DNA of 42,011 nt from JANOAR01 sp031411235 (GTDB taxonomy: Bacteria; Verrucomicrobiota; Verrucomicrobiia; Verrucomicrobiales; Verrucomicrobiaceae), in NCBI GenBank assembly GCA_031411235.1, contig JANOAR010000015.1, positions 1-42,011 on the forward strand, written 5' to 3'. A program made the translations under genes and the position numbers. The notes under the pieces were generated by a model, which saw only the letters and a list, made by a program, of their open reading frames with translations, was not told the DNA's origin and ran no database searches. Of the stretch, positions 17,739-25,613 are shown in pieces; the first letter of the stretch is position 1; each line of letters begins with the position of its first letter.

Positions 17739-18533
17739 ATGAGTATTCAGCATATACAAAGCACGCAGCCGAGACTTGGCATTGTCTTGGGCTCTGGTAT
17801 GGGGAGCTTTGTTGAGAGCTTCGATATCGAGGCCGAATTGCCCTATGGCGAACTGGGGGAGATACCCGCCTCGACAGTGCCGGGACACGCGGGGCGGTTC
17901 GTCTTGGTGCGGGCAAACGGCATTCCGTTGCTCATCGCCCAGGGTCGCTGCCATCTCTATGAGGGGCTGACGGCGGCAGAAGTGACGGCACAGGTGCGTG
18001 TGATGCATCGCCTGGGGGTTCAAATACTGGTGCTGACCAATGCTGCGGGGGCGATGCGTGCCGATTTTAATCCTGGAGAGCTGATGCTCATCAGCGACCA
18101 TTTGAACCTGACAGGCACGTCGCCCTTGCTAGGCGGGCCGCACTTTCATGATATGGGTGAGGTTTACTCGCAAAGGCTATGCGGGCTCATGCGCCAAGCG
18201 GCCCTGGCTGCGAAGATACCCCTGCATGAAGGAGTTTATGCCGGGCTGCTGGGGCCGCAGTATGAGACGCCTGCCGAGGTAAGAATGCTGCGCACCCTGG
18301 GGGCCGATGCGGTGGGCATGTCCACGGTGCTGGAGGCGATACAGGCCCGGGCGCTGGGGATGGAGGTGCTGGGGATTTCTACGCTCACCAATTGGGCGAC
18401 AGGGCTAAAAAATGAAATACTTTGTCATCACGATGTAATGGCAGTCGGCAAACAATCGGCAGCCAAGTTGAGCGGACTTTTGCGTTTGGTTTTTGGCTTG
18501 AACCTGAACTCCGAGACAGAGTTGGAGGGCTAG
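17739..18533 (+). CDS. Purine nucleoside phosphorylase
   Basis: A cytoplasmic purine-salvage enzyme that splits (deoxy)inosine or guanosine with phosphate into base and pentose-1-phosphate. The ATG at 17739 gives 264 residues and places the phosphate-binding loop GIVLGSGMGS near the N-terminus; an upstream GTG at 17697 adds non-family sequence. Family motifs in order are VPGHAGR, GRCHLYEG, LTNAAGA, SDHLNLTG, GPQYETPAEVR and VGMSTVLEAIQA. These fit the trimeric PNP (punA/deoD2) class better than methylthioadenosine phosphorylase, although the two share a fold. It is convergent with the DUF4350 gene, 9 bp between stops. Confidence 0.93.
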   Translation: MSIQHIQSTQPRLGIVLGSGMGSFVESFDIEAELPYGELGEIPASTVPGHAGRFVLVRANGIPLLIAQGRCHLYEGLTAAEVTAQVRVMHRLGVQILVLTNAAGAMRADFNPGELMLISDHLNLTGTSPLLGGPHFHDMGEVYSQRLCGLMRQAALAAKIPLHEGVYAGLLGPQYETPAEVRMLRTLGADAVGMSTVLEAIQARALGMEVLGISTLTNWATGLKNEILCHHDVMAVGKQSAAKLSGLLRLVFGLNLNSETELEG

Positions 18534-18542
18534 AATCCCCTT

Positions 18543-20132
18543 TCAACGCCCATACAAGGCATCGCGCAAGCGGCGATATATTACGGGTACAGACACAGGT
18601 GGCTTGCCTTTTTCGGCCTGGGCTTGTGCCAAGATGTTGCCAGCGTCTGCGCGTTTTTGTTGGGAGACTGCTTTCGAGGCTATAGTCGTCGCCGACCACA
18701 CTTCAAAGCAGCGCTGGAGCAACTGGATAGGTTTCACCCCACGACGCAACAAGCCCTCTAGGCCCGAGGCGCTGCTGCGGCCCTCCACAGCACCCGTGCG
18801 CCAAAGACCGAGATCTGCGGCATCATCGCGCGGGACGAGACTGGTAGCGCTGCGCCAGATGATGAGCGCAAAGAGCACTAGGCCAGAGATGAATAGCCCG
18901 TGCATACCGTAGCGGCGGGCAAGCGTCATGATGCCAGCCTCGTCGCCGATGAAGGAGCCAAGATGGGTTTCATCGAAAATGATACGGGTGGAATCGCCGA
19001 CGAGCCAGGCGAGAAAGCGAGATTTGGGTTCCTTACAAAGGGCTTCGTTGCTGAAGAAATAACTGTCCGAGCAAATGACAACGCTGCCCGTACCGAGGTT
19101 GCGTTCGAGGATCATGGCACGCTGGCCTTTGCTGGCTAACCATCGCCAGGGAGAAGGTTCCACGGGGGTTTTAGCCTGCTCGGCTTTGGTTTTAGCTACG
19201 GCTTCAGCATCCGTTTTTTCGCGCTTGTCGTCTTGCTCCGTTTTGTTGCGGTGGCGCTCGCGTGAGGCTAGCGCTCGCCGCCATTCGTCGCGGAAGTCTT
19301 GCTGGGGATCGTCTTCGAGGTAGGCGTCACTGAACCACTTGGGCATGTTATCGACAGCGACTGGCAAGGCGGCGCGGGTAGTGAGCACGGAACCGCCAGT
19401 GGATTTTGCAACGTAGGATTCGGCAGGTTTGGCGGCTATTTTTAATACTTCAGAGAGCGAGGTATCATGCTTCACGCGAATGCCATGTCGCTTGCGTGCG
19501 GATTTGAGTTTGGCTTCAGCGTTGTCTTTTTTGCTGGGTGGCCTGCTTGTATCCACAGGTTTTTTTTCTGGAGGGGTGGCGGCGGGTTCTTTGCTTTGAT
19601 TCTCTGGGGCCGTAGGCTTTTTGGCTTTTTTGTCATCAGCCTTTTGTTTTGCCTGTTCTTGGCGGTCTTCATCGTCGAGTTCCTCTTCGGCTTCGCGGAT
19701 GAGTCGGTCAAATTTTGCGCCATCCGAAGTCGGGCTCAAGGCGATCACCAACCGTCCGCCACCGAGCACCCAGCGCTGGACGGCTTCGCCATCGATGCCC
19801 TTGGGAGAATTGAATTGCCCGGCATCGACATTCATCATGATAAGGGTTTGGTTGCCCTTGCCTTGGAGCTTGTCGAGGCGCTCGAAGTTGCGCACCGTTT
19901 CCACATTGGGCAGGCGAGCTAGGGCTTCAAAAATGGCTCGGGCACCGAGGGGGTCGGAGCGCAGGGTGGAGTAGGTTGGGTAGCCATCCCCACTGGAATA
20001 ACGAGCGCTGAGCACTGCGATGAATCCGGCCAGGGTGACTAGACCGACGACAGCCAGGGCGAGGAGTGCCCCGATGTGGCTACGTCCTCGGGCAGAGGCT
20101 TGGGGATTAGGCAGGGACGCGGGGGCTGGCAT
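18543..20132 (-). CDS. DUF4350 domain membrane protein
   Basis: The ATG at 20132 gives 529 residues and places one transmembrane helix at about 20-42. The DUF4350 region follows (YSTLRSDPLGARAIFEAL, then LIMMNVDAG and VLGGGRLVIALSP), resembling GldG/ABC-associated extracytoplasmic domains. Residues about 145-217 are an extremely charged, Lys/Glu/Ala/Pro-rich linker not expected in the domain. After it the fold resumes (SVVICSDSYFFSNEAL) and ends with a second helix (FISGLVLFALIIWR). The start overlaps the DUF4129 gene by 26 bp, so the two are surely co-transcribed. Such proteins usually accompany MoxR AAA+ and DUF58 genes, which are absent here. Function is unknown. Confidence 0.85.
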   Translation of the reverse strand: MPAPASLPNPQASARGRSHIGALLALAVVGLVTLAGFIAVLSARYSSGDGYPTYSTLRSDPLGARAIFEALARLPNVETVRNFERLDKLQGKGNQTLIMMNVDAGQFNSPKGIDGEAVQRWVLGGGRLVIALSPTSDGAKFDRLIREAEEELDDEDRQEQAKQKADDKKAKKPTAPENQSKEPAATPPEKKPVDTSRPPSKKDNAEAKLKSARKRHGIRVKHDTSLSEVLKIAAKPAESYVAKSTGGSVLTTRAALPVAVDNMPKWFSDAYLEDDPQQDFRDEWRRALASRERHRNKTEQDDKREKTDAEAVAKTKAEQAKTPVEPSPWRWLASKGQRAMILERNLGTGSVVICSDSYFFSNEALCKEPKSRFLAWLVGDSTRIIFDETHLGSFIGDEAGIMTLARRYGMHGLFISGLVLFALIIWRSATSLVPRDDAADLGLWRTGAVEGRSSASGLEGLLRRGVKPIQLLQRCFEVWSATTIASKAVSQQKRADAGNILAQAQAEKGKPPVSVPVIYRRLRDALYGR

Positions 20133-21810
20133 CGGAAACGATGTGTTGGTGGTTGTCGCGAAAGTGCTCCAGAAGCTCGCGAGTGACATCGTGCCAGCCG
20201 TACCAGGCGCGGTCGAAAGCTCGCACCGAGTCATGGAATAAGGTGCGCAGACGCTCGCGCTCGCGTGCCCTAAAGCCAAGCTCCCGGATGTAGTCACCGT
20301 TGCTCTTGCTCTGCGCGATAGCGATCAGACGTTGATCACCCAAATGAGCAAGAGTGGCGAGGAACAAAGCCCGCATCGCGAGTCGATAGTCCCCAGCATC
20401 CATTTTTTCTTGAGCGAGACGCAGCCATTCATTTTCAGGCAACTGCGAGGCAACGACATTGTCGTTTTCCAGGTTCACTTCAGGAGCGGGTGTAACGGCA
20501 TCCACACGAGCCGCACGAGTCTGCCGCCACTGCCGCACGATCAACCCAACCAGCGCCACCACCAGCACCGCCAAAAGCCCCCAAAGTAAAGCGGGGAGCG
20601 ACTCGACCCAGAAGCCATCGCCAGTGCGCTCGGTCGTGGGGTTGTCCTTACCGCGCATCTTGCGCAATATCTCTTTGATCCATTTGCCAAGGCTCTGGTC
20701 ATACCAGTCGCCAATGTCTTTTTTGATGACGCCGAGCCAGCGATCAAAATCACGCAGCAGTCCCCCTAACCAACTGGTGTCGGCGCTGGCGCTCATCTTG
20801 TCGCGCGGCAGTCGCCATTGAAAAATATCCTGCTGCATGACTTCGCGAATGTGGGTGTCTAGCACAGCAGGATCAACGTTAGCGGCGCGTGGGGCTGTGC
20901 GCAATTCGGCCTTTCCCCCGGTGCTGCTGATGGCTAGGCAGGGCGTGCTGGCGCTCAAACAAACGACCCACAACATCGCGCTGGCTATGGCTACCGAAGG
21001 CCGTGCTAACTGGAATTGCACGGCGATGTCCTCGCCATTACGCCGCGATAACGAATAGAAACAGCGTACCGCATACATCGCCTTCACCAACGGCCCGACG
21101 ATAATATACGAGACACCAATCGTGGCCGCGAGGCTGCCGCTGCTGAGAAGGATGAATGGATTTCGCGAGACCACATTATCCTCACCCGAGATGGATTTGG
21201 CGAGCACGCTCAGCAGTAATTCCCCGGCTAGGAGATTAATCCAGACGAGCATCCCCACGACGAGCAACACCAGCATGAGCCCATGATTCTGACCTTGGCG
21301 AAAGTGCGACTGCACCAACGCCGAGCGCACCACATCGCGCACTCGCCCCCCTGCTCGCAGAGTCGGCAGGGTCAGCACCGAGACATTGTGATAAAAAGCA
21401 TACGCCCAGCCCAAGGGTAACATCGCGGTGCCTGCCAGCACCAACATCCAGGGAGCCGTGGCATGAATCATTGCCTGCGACGTCACGAGTCGCAGGCGAC
21501 CTCGCCAGTTCAGCGCCACCGGGCTTCCTTCCAGGCGCAAATGACGGAGCAAATGCTCGGCAAAAACCGCATGGGCCACCTTCATGCCCCAATAGGCAAT
21601 GGCCACAACCAGAGCGCCAGCAGCCAACCGATCCCGTGCGGCAGCGGCGCGGCTCATGTCACTGATGAAATGCAGCATCGCGCAAACGAACGGAGCCGTC
21701 CCGGCAAACCACCAGACCCAAGCCCACAGCGACACCCGACGAAGCAGTTCAGAGGCCTCCTCCACGGTATGCAGCAACGGCTTTTGGTCGCGAGGCTTGG
21801 GTTGCGGCAT
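20107..21810 (-). CDS. DUF4129 domain multi-spanning membrane protein
   Basis: A 567-residue integral membrane protein from the ATG at 21810. Several hydrophobic helices fill roughly the first 320 residues (for example LVLAGTAMLPLGWAYAFYH and LMLVLLVVGMLVWINLLAG). A soluble segment follows, then another helix (LLWGLLAVLVVALVGLIV) and a cytoplasmic C-terminal DUF4129 domain with MDAGDYRLAMRALFLATLAHL and AFDRAWYGWHDVTRELL. DUF4129 proteins are found with DUF4350, DUF58 and MoxR genes and are thought to belong to envelope or chaperone-like assemblies; this is context knowledge, not shown here. The next gene starts inside its 3' end. Confidence 0.85.
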   Translation of the reverse strand: MPQPKPRDQKPLLHTVEEASELLRRVSLWAWVWWFAGTAPFVCAMLHFISDMSRAAAARDRLAAGALVVAIAYWGMKVAHAVFAEHLLRHLRLEGSPVALNWRGRLRLVTSQAMIHATAPWMLVLAGTAMLPLGWAYAFYHNVSVLTLPTLRAGGRVRDVVRSALVQSHFRQGQNHGLMLVLLVVGMLVWINLLAGELLLSVLAKSISGEDNVVSRNPFILLSSGSLAATIGVSYIIVGPLVKAMYAVRCFYSLSRRNGEDIAVQFQLARPSVAIASAMLWVVCLSASTPCLAISSTGGKAELRTAPRAANVDPAVLDTHIREVMQQDIFQWRLPRDKMSASADTSWLGGLLRDFDRWLGVIKKDIGDWYDQSLGKWIKEILRKMRGKDNPTTERTGDGFWVESLPALLWGLLAVLVVALVGLIVRQWRQTRAARVDAVTPAPEVNLENDNVVASQLPENEWLRLAQEKMDAGDYRLAMRALFLATLAHLGDQRLIAIAQSKSNGDYIRELGFRARERERLRTLFHDSVRAFDRAWYGWHDVTRELLEHFRDNHQHIVSDASPRVPA

Positions 21811-21967
21811 GGAATTGGGAGGGGAGGGAGGCGGTGAGTTCTGAGTGGATGTGCGTGCCCGTAATCGAGCTGCAATTCTAGTCAGGTGTGTCCCAAAAAG
21901 CCATTCCCTTGTCAAGGTGCATGAAAAATAGCTGTCCGGCAGAATCCCCACCCCAGATCACGGGCAC

Positions 21968-21998
21968 AAAAAAGGCACCCCTGACATGCAGGGATGCC
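21968..21998 (-). terminator. Rho-independent terminator of the outer-membrane protein gene
   Basis: On the minus strand the arms GGCATCCCTG and CAGGGGTGCC (one G-T pair) close a five-base loop and are followed directly by six T. It lies 28 bp beyond the stop of the gene at 22027-22830 and separates that gene from the downstream DUF4129 gene on the same strand. Confidence 0.85.
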
Positions 21999-22026
21999 CA
22001 AACATCAACAACAACTGAAAACACCA

Positions 22027-22830
22027 CTACCAACGGAAGCGCACACCCGCCTTATAGGCCTTGGTTTCATCGCCCTTGGTCAGCCCCACGCCAACGTCCA
22101 TCTGCGAGAAGATCTTGTAGTAGGCACCCAGATCCAAGACTTTTGAGTCATACTTGTCCGCGCTGGTTGCCGTCAGCCCAAGTTTGAGTTCCAGGGATTC
22201 AGTCGCGGCGAAACGAATGCCCGGGCTGATGTAAACGGCACCATCGGAAAAGCTAACATTGGTTTTATCCGCCGAGAGCGAGGCGTAGATGCCACCGATC
22301 TCGCCCATGAGGTGGAAACGGTCGGTAATCGCCAAATGCCCGCCGCCGCCCACCGACACCGTGCTGATGTTATAGCTGCTGGGCAAGGCCGCGCCATTGC
22401 CCGTGCCCCAGGTAAAGGCACCATGAATGAAGAACGGGTTAAAAAGTTCAGCCATCAACGACAAGCCCATACCGTGGGCATCATCAATGCCAGCCGTCTT
22501 CCATTGCGTGTACTGGTAGAAGCCTTCGAGCGTGCCATAGGTCAACATGCTTTGCGGTGCGAACATGGCCCCAGCGGGAGCCACACCCTGCGGCGCATAA
22601 CCGCCCTGCACGCCCTGGGGAGCATAGCTACCATCGCCATAAGTCGTGGGGGTATAACTGCCATCATTCGCCATGGGGCCAGGCACTTGCGGGTAGCCTG
22701 CATAGGTCTGTGGCACTGCGGGCTCAAGGCCAGCGCCTGCATCGGGAGCCCCCCATAGAGCAGAGGCTGGCAAGGGTAAGGCAAACAGAGTCGCGAGGGG
22801 CAACAGAGAGCGGAGGAGGAGGGCTTTCAT
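22027..22830 (-). CDS. Small outer-membrane beta-barrel protein
   Basis: A 267-residue exported protein of unnamed family. The signal peptide ends near PLPASALW. Residues about 25-95 form a low-complexity Gly/Pro/Tyr/Ala stretch with repeats such as DGSYTPTTYGDGSYAP and GGYAPQGV. The rest alternates hydrophobic and polar residues as barrel strands do (YNISTVSVGGGGHLAITDRF, FHLMGEIGGIYASL). It ends AGVRFRW, an aromatic-terminated last strand typical of proteins folded by the Bam complex. It has its own terminator and a 16-bp palindrome upstream, so it is probably a single-gene unit. Ligand or role unknown. Confidence 0.8.
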   Translation of the reverse strand: MKALLLRSLLPLATLFALPLPASALWGAPDAGAGLEPAVPQTYAGYPQVPGPMANDGSYTPTTYGDGSYAPQGVQGGYAPQGVAPAGAMFAPQSMLTYGTLEGFYQYTQWKTAGIDDAHGMGLSLMAELFNPFFIHGAFTWGTGNGAALPSSYNISTVSVGGGGHLAITDRFHLMGEIGGIYASLSADKTNVSFSDGAVYISPGIRFAATESLELKLGLTATSADKYDSKVLDLGAYYKIFSQMDVGVGLTKGDETKAYKAGVRFRW

Positions 22831-22855
22831 ATTTCTTAGATCACCATATATTTTG

Positions 22856-22871
22856 GTTTTATTAATAAAAC
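22856..22871. promoter_or_regulatory. Perfect 16-bp palindrome upstream of the outer-membrane protein gene
   Basis: GTTTTATTAATAAAAC is a perfect palindrome centred about 33 bases before the ATG at 22830, in an AT-rich stretch where a promoter is expected. It could be an operator for a dimeric regulator or an mRNA 5' hairpin. No regulator gene is adjacent, so the function is a guess. Confidence 0.4.
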
Positions 22872-23114
22872 ACGCAAACCATTAGTCCGGCAAACTTTTT
22901 TTCAAAATTCTAGTAGCAATGCTGGCAGCACTCCGCGTGGCGAGTGGCAAGCAATCCAAAAGCCTGGAGAAAGAAAGCCGGGGAGGCACGTTTTCACTGC
23001 ATGAACAATAACGACAGTTGGTTTCATTTTTTGCTCTCACACTGTTGCACTAGTCGAGAACGCTCCTACTCCAACAGTTGCCATAGCAGTTTTATTCAGT
23101 ATTCATGACATTCC
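22872..23114. other. Divergent intergenic region between barrel-protein and L,D-transpeptidase genes
   Basis: Together with the palindrome this gap is 284 bp. It must hold the promoters of both divergent genes. I see AT-rich tracts but no sequence close enough to a sigma-70 consensus to place, and no small open frame with a family match. Nothing else is supportable. Confidence 0.4.
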
Positions 23115-24014
23115 ATGTTAGCGATATTTTACTCACCTTCCAAGACCAGCCAGCGGCTTAGCAAGTGGCTTCGCGCCCTGCTCTCCCCAGCGGTTGCCGT
23201 TTTACTGACCCACTGTGGCTCCACATCCACTGAAAAGGCCGATGTCATCGTCAGTGTCAAAGACCAGCGCATGGGCATTTACAGAAATGGTAGCCTTGCC
23301 GCGAGTTACAAGGTCTCCACCTCCAAGTTTGGCCTCGGCGACAAGCCCGGAAGCTGCTGCACCCCTCTGGGTAAACATGAAATCATCGCCAAAATCGGCC
23401 ATGGACTGCCCAAGGGGGCCGTCCTGCACAACCGGCATTGGAGCGGCGAAGTCCTCAAACCCAATGCTCCAGGCCGCGATCCCATCGTCTCGCGCATCCT
23501 CTGGCTCGGTGGCCTGGAGTCAGGCAACCGCAACGCCGCCAACCGTTTCATTTACATTCACGGCACGGCGGAAGAGAACCGCATCGGCACGCCAGCGAGT
23601 TATGGCTGCGTGCGCATGAAGTCCAACGATGTGGTCGCCGTCTTCGAGAGAGTCAGCATCGGCGACACGGTGCTCATCACCAAAAATGATCTGCCATCTC
23701 AAGTCGCCATCGAAACCCATCACAAAACCCCGATCCCTCCGACTACCGCCCCCCTGGATGTAACGTCGTCCGCAATCGCCCACGCAAAAACCACAGGCTC
23801 CTCAAGAGATGCTGTGCCGACGCTGCCCACAAGTCCGCCCCACGCCATCCCCGTCAGCATCACGCCAGACGGGCGCGTCATTCCCATTCAATTGCCCACC
23901 TCCGTCCCCTCATCCACGTCGCCCACAAAGAAAAAGGGCGAACCCGTTAGAACAGGTTCGCCCTCAAATAATGGACGGCAGACGCTGCGTCTGCCTGTGA
24001 CTCGGTCGGCCTAG
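23115..24014 (+). CDS. L,D-transpeptidase (YkuD domain) exported protein
   Basis: A cell-wall enzyme that forms 3-3 peptidoglycan cross-links or anchors proteins to peptidoglycan. An N-terminal hydrophobic segment (about 19-33) ends at LLTHCGS; the Cys could be a lipidation site, though His at -1 is unusual. The YkuD domain spans about residues 43-195, with the HG motif in FIYIHGTAEEN (His149) and the nucleophile Cys165 in ASYGCVRMKS. The final 100 residues are Pro/Thr/Ser-rich, probably wall-spanning. The 3' end contains the terminator of the convergent rpsB-tsf operon, and the two stop codons overlap in CTAG. Confidence 0.92.
   Translation: MLAIFYSPSKTSQRLSKWLRALLSPAVAVLLTHCGSTSTEKADVIVSVKDQRMGIYRNGSLAASYKVSTSKFGLGDKPGSCCTPLGKHEIIAKIGHGLPKGAVLHNRHWSGEVLKPNAPGRDPIVSRILWLGGLESGNRNAANRFIYIHGTAEENRIGTPASYGCVRMKSNDVVAVFERVSIGDTVLITKNDLPSQVAIETHHKTPIPPTTAPLDVTSSAIAHAKTTGSSRDAVPTLPTSPPHAIPVSITPDGRVIPIQLPTSVPSSTSPTKKKGEPVRTGSPSNNGRQTLRLPVTRSA
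23928..23963 (-). terminator. Rho-independent terminator of rpsB-tsf, inside the L,D-transpeptidase gene
   Basis: Perfect 9-base arms (plus strand GGGCGAACC at 23936-23944 and GGTTCGCCC at 23955-23963) enclose a 10-base loop. Read on the minus strand the hairpin is followed by TTTTTCTTT. It lies about 50 bp after the tsf stop, within sequence coding the Pro/Ser-rich tail of the opposing gene. Confidence 0.85.
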
Positions 24015-24607
24015 ACCTCTTCGCCCGTTGCGTAACGGGTGAAGCGACGGATCACCATATTTTCGCCCAGCTCGGCAATCTTCGACTTCACAAAGTCGGA
24101 GATCGTCAGGTCGGTGTTCTTGATGAAAGCCTGCTCAAGCAAGCAAACGGTCGCGTAGAACTTGTCCACCTTGCCTTCGAGGATTTTGGCCATCGCGGCG
24201 GCAGGCTTGCCCTTCATCTGCTCGGCACCGATTTCGCGCTCGCGCTCGACGAGAGCGACGGGCACGTCTTCGCGCGAGAGATACCTCGGCGACGAGGCGG
24301 CGATGTGCAGAGCGATGTCCTTCACGAAGTCGCGGAAGATGTCATTCTTCGCGACGAAGTCAGTCTCGCAGTTCACTTCGATCAGCACGCCCACGCGACC
24401 ACCCATGTGGATGTAGGAGGCGACGATGCCTTCCTTGGTCGCGCGGTCGGCCTTGCCGTCCGCTTTCATGATGCCCTTCTTGCGCAGGATGGTCTCGGCC
24501 TTTTCCAGGTCGCCATCTGCTTCAGTGAGAGCCTTTTTGCAATCCATCATGCCCGCGTTGGTCTTGTCGCGCAGGGCTTTGACGACTGCTGCAGTTACTT
24601 CAGCCAT
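24011..24607 (-). CDS. tsf: Translation elongation factor Ts
   Basis: The guanine-nucleotide exchange factor that recycles EF-Tu. 198 residues, in the short class. The N-terminal UBA-like part is VKALRDKTNAGMMDCKKAL, and the core exchange motif is NCETDFVAKND at about residues 79-89. The C-terminal half keeps FKPA-type helix sequence with LLEQAFIKN. It is 32 bp downstream of rpsB, the usual bacterial order. No Shine-Dalgarno sequence precedes the ATG. Confidence 0.98.
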   Translation of the reverse strand: MAEVTAAVVKALRDKTNAGMMDCKKALTEADGDLEKAETILRKKGIMKADGKADRATKEGIVASYIHMGGRVGVLIEVNCETDFVAKNDIFRDFVKDIALHIAASSPRYLSREDVPVALVEREREIGAEQMKGKPAAAMAKILEGKVDKFYATVCLLEQAFIKNTDLTISDFVKSKIAELGENMVIRRFTRYATGEEV

Positions 24608-24639
24608 AGTGTTGTGTCGTTTAAAGTGGAGATGTGGTT

Positions 24640-25329
24640 TTACTTCTTCGAGCCTTCTGCAGCGATGATGACGGGGTCGATCAGCTTTTGCAGAATGATG
24701 CGAATGGAACGGATGGCATCGTCGTTAGCGGCGATGGGATACTGGATCAGATCAGGGTTCGCGTTGGTGTCCACGAGGGCGACGATGGGGATCTTCAAGC
24801 GACCCGCTTCATGCACGGCGATGTGCTCACGAGCGGCATCGACGATGACGATAGCATCGGGATACTTCTCCATGTTGCGCACGCCTTTGAGGTTACGCTC
24901 GAGCTTGAGCTTCTCACGATTCAAGCTCGCGAGTTCCTTTTTGGACATCATCTTAAACTCAGGCTTCTTCTGGATATCGTCCAGGTAGGCCCAGCGAGCG
25001 ACGCTTTTGCGGATGGTTTCGAGGTTGGTGAGCGTGCCGCCCAGCCAACGATGGTTCACGTAGAACTGGCCACAGGCTTCAGCAGCTTCACGCACGGCTT
25101 CTTGCGCCTGGCGCTTGCAGCCAACGAAGAGGATACGCTTGCCTTTGCGGGCGAGTTCGGCCAGGAAGTCAGCAGCGGTGTCGATCTGCTTGACGGTCTC
25201 AATGAGATTGAGGATGTGTATCTGATTGCGGGTTTCGAGGATGAAAGGCTTCATCTTCGGGTTCCAGCGCTTGGTCTGGTGTCCAAAATGGACGCCAGCT
25301 TCGACGAGTTCGGCGAGGGTCGATTGCAT
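24640..25329 (-). CDS. rpsB: 30S ribosomal protein S2
   Basis: A small-subunit ribosomal protein of 229 residues. The ATG at 25329 gives the family start LAELVEAGVHFGHQTKRWNP; the upstream in-frame extension is not family-like. The conserved blocks GKRILFVGCKRQAQEAV, NHRWLGGTLTN and PIVALVDTNANPDLIQYPI are intact. First gene of the rpsB-tsf operon, ending in the terminator at 23928-23963. A hairpin in the leader may be regulatory. Confidence 0.98.
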   Translation of the reverse strand: MQSTLAELVEAGVHFGHQTKRWNPKMKPFILETRNQIHILNLIETVKQIDTAADFLAELARKGKRILFVGCKRQAQEAVREAAEACGQFYVNHRWLGGTLTNLETIRKSVARWAYLDDIQKKPEFKMMSKKELASLNREKLKLERNLKGVRNMEKYPDAIVIVDAAREHIAVHEAGRLKIPIVALVDTNANPDLIQYPIAANDDAIRSIRIILQKLIDPVIIAAEGSKK

Positions 25330-25358
25330 GTAGTGTATTGAAGGCCCAGTCTCCCACA

Positions 25359-25380
25359 CGCTCTCTCACACGAGAAAGCG
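25359..25380 (-). promoter_or_regulatory. Hairpin in the rpsB leader
   Basis: On the minus strand CGCTTTCTC and GAGAGAGCG pair over 9 bases (one wobble) around a four-base loop, ending 29 bases before the rpsB ATG. A second GC-rich C-run/G-run hairpin lies further upstream near 25445-25463. S2 operons in several phyla are feedback-regulated through leader RNA, so these may form such a structure, but no known motif is recognised. Confidence 0.35.
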
Positions 25381-25613
25381 CTCGATCATTAGCCGATCTG
25401 GCAGAGCAGGCAGTTAGTGGTTCATTGCGGCTGAGGGAATCCCAGCCCCCCCGGAAAAGGGGCCGCGATTCTAGGGGAGAAGCGTTATTTGGCAAGCGAG
25501 AAAACCAAATTGAGATCGAGCTGAAAATGGATTGCCTGGTTGCTTTGGAATGCCCAGGAAGGCTTCACAATCTGTTGCTTGTATGGGTGTATACAGTAGT
25601 GCAGCGCACCTCT

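Noticed and set aside
25380..25500. Possible tRNA gene upstream of rpsB
   Set aside because: Some stem-like sequence is present, but no cloverleaf with a T-loop GGTTCGA-type box and matching acceptor arms could be built.
25338..25613. N-terminal extension of the PQQ dehydrogenase into the rpsB leader
   Set aside because: The signal peptide follows directly on the ATG at 25614, and the extension lies in the rpsB leader and promoter region.
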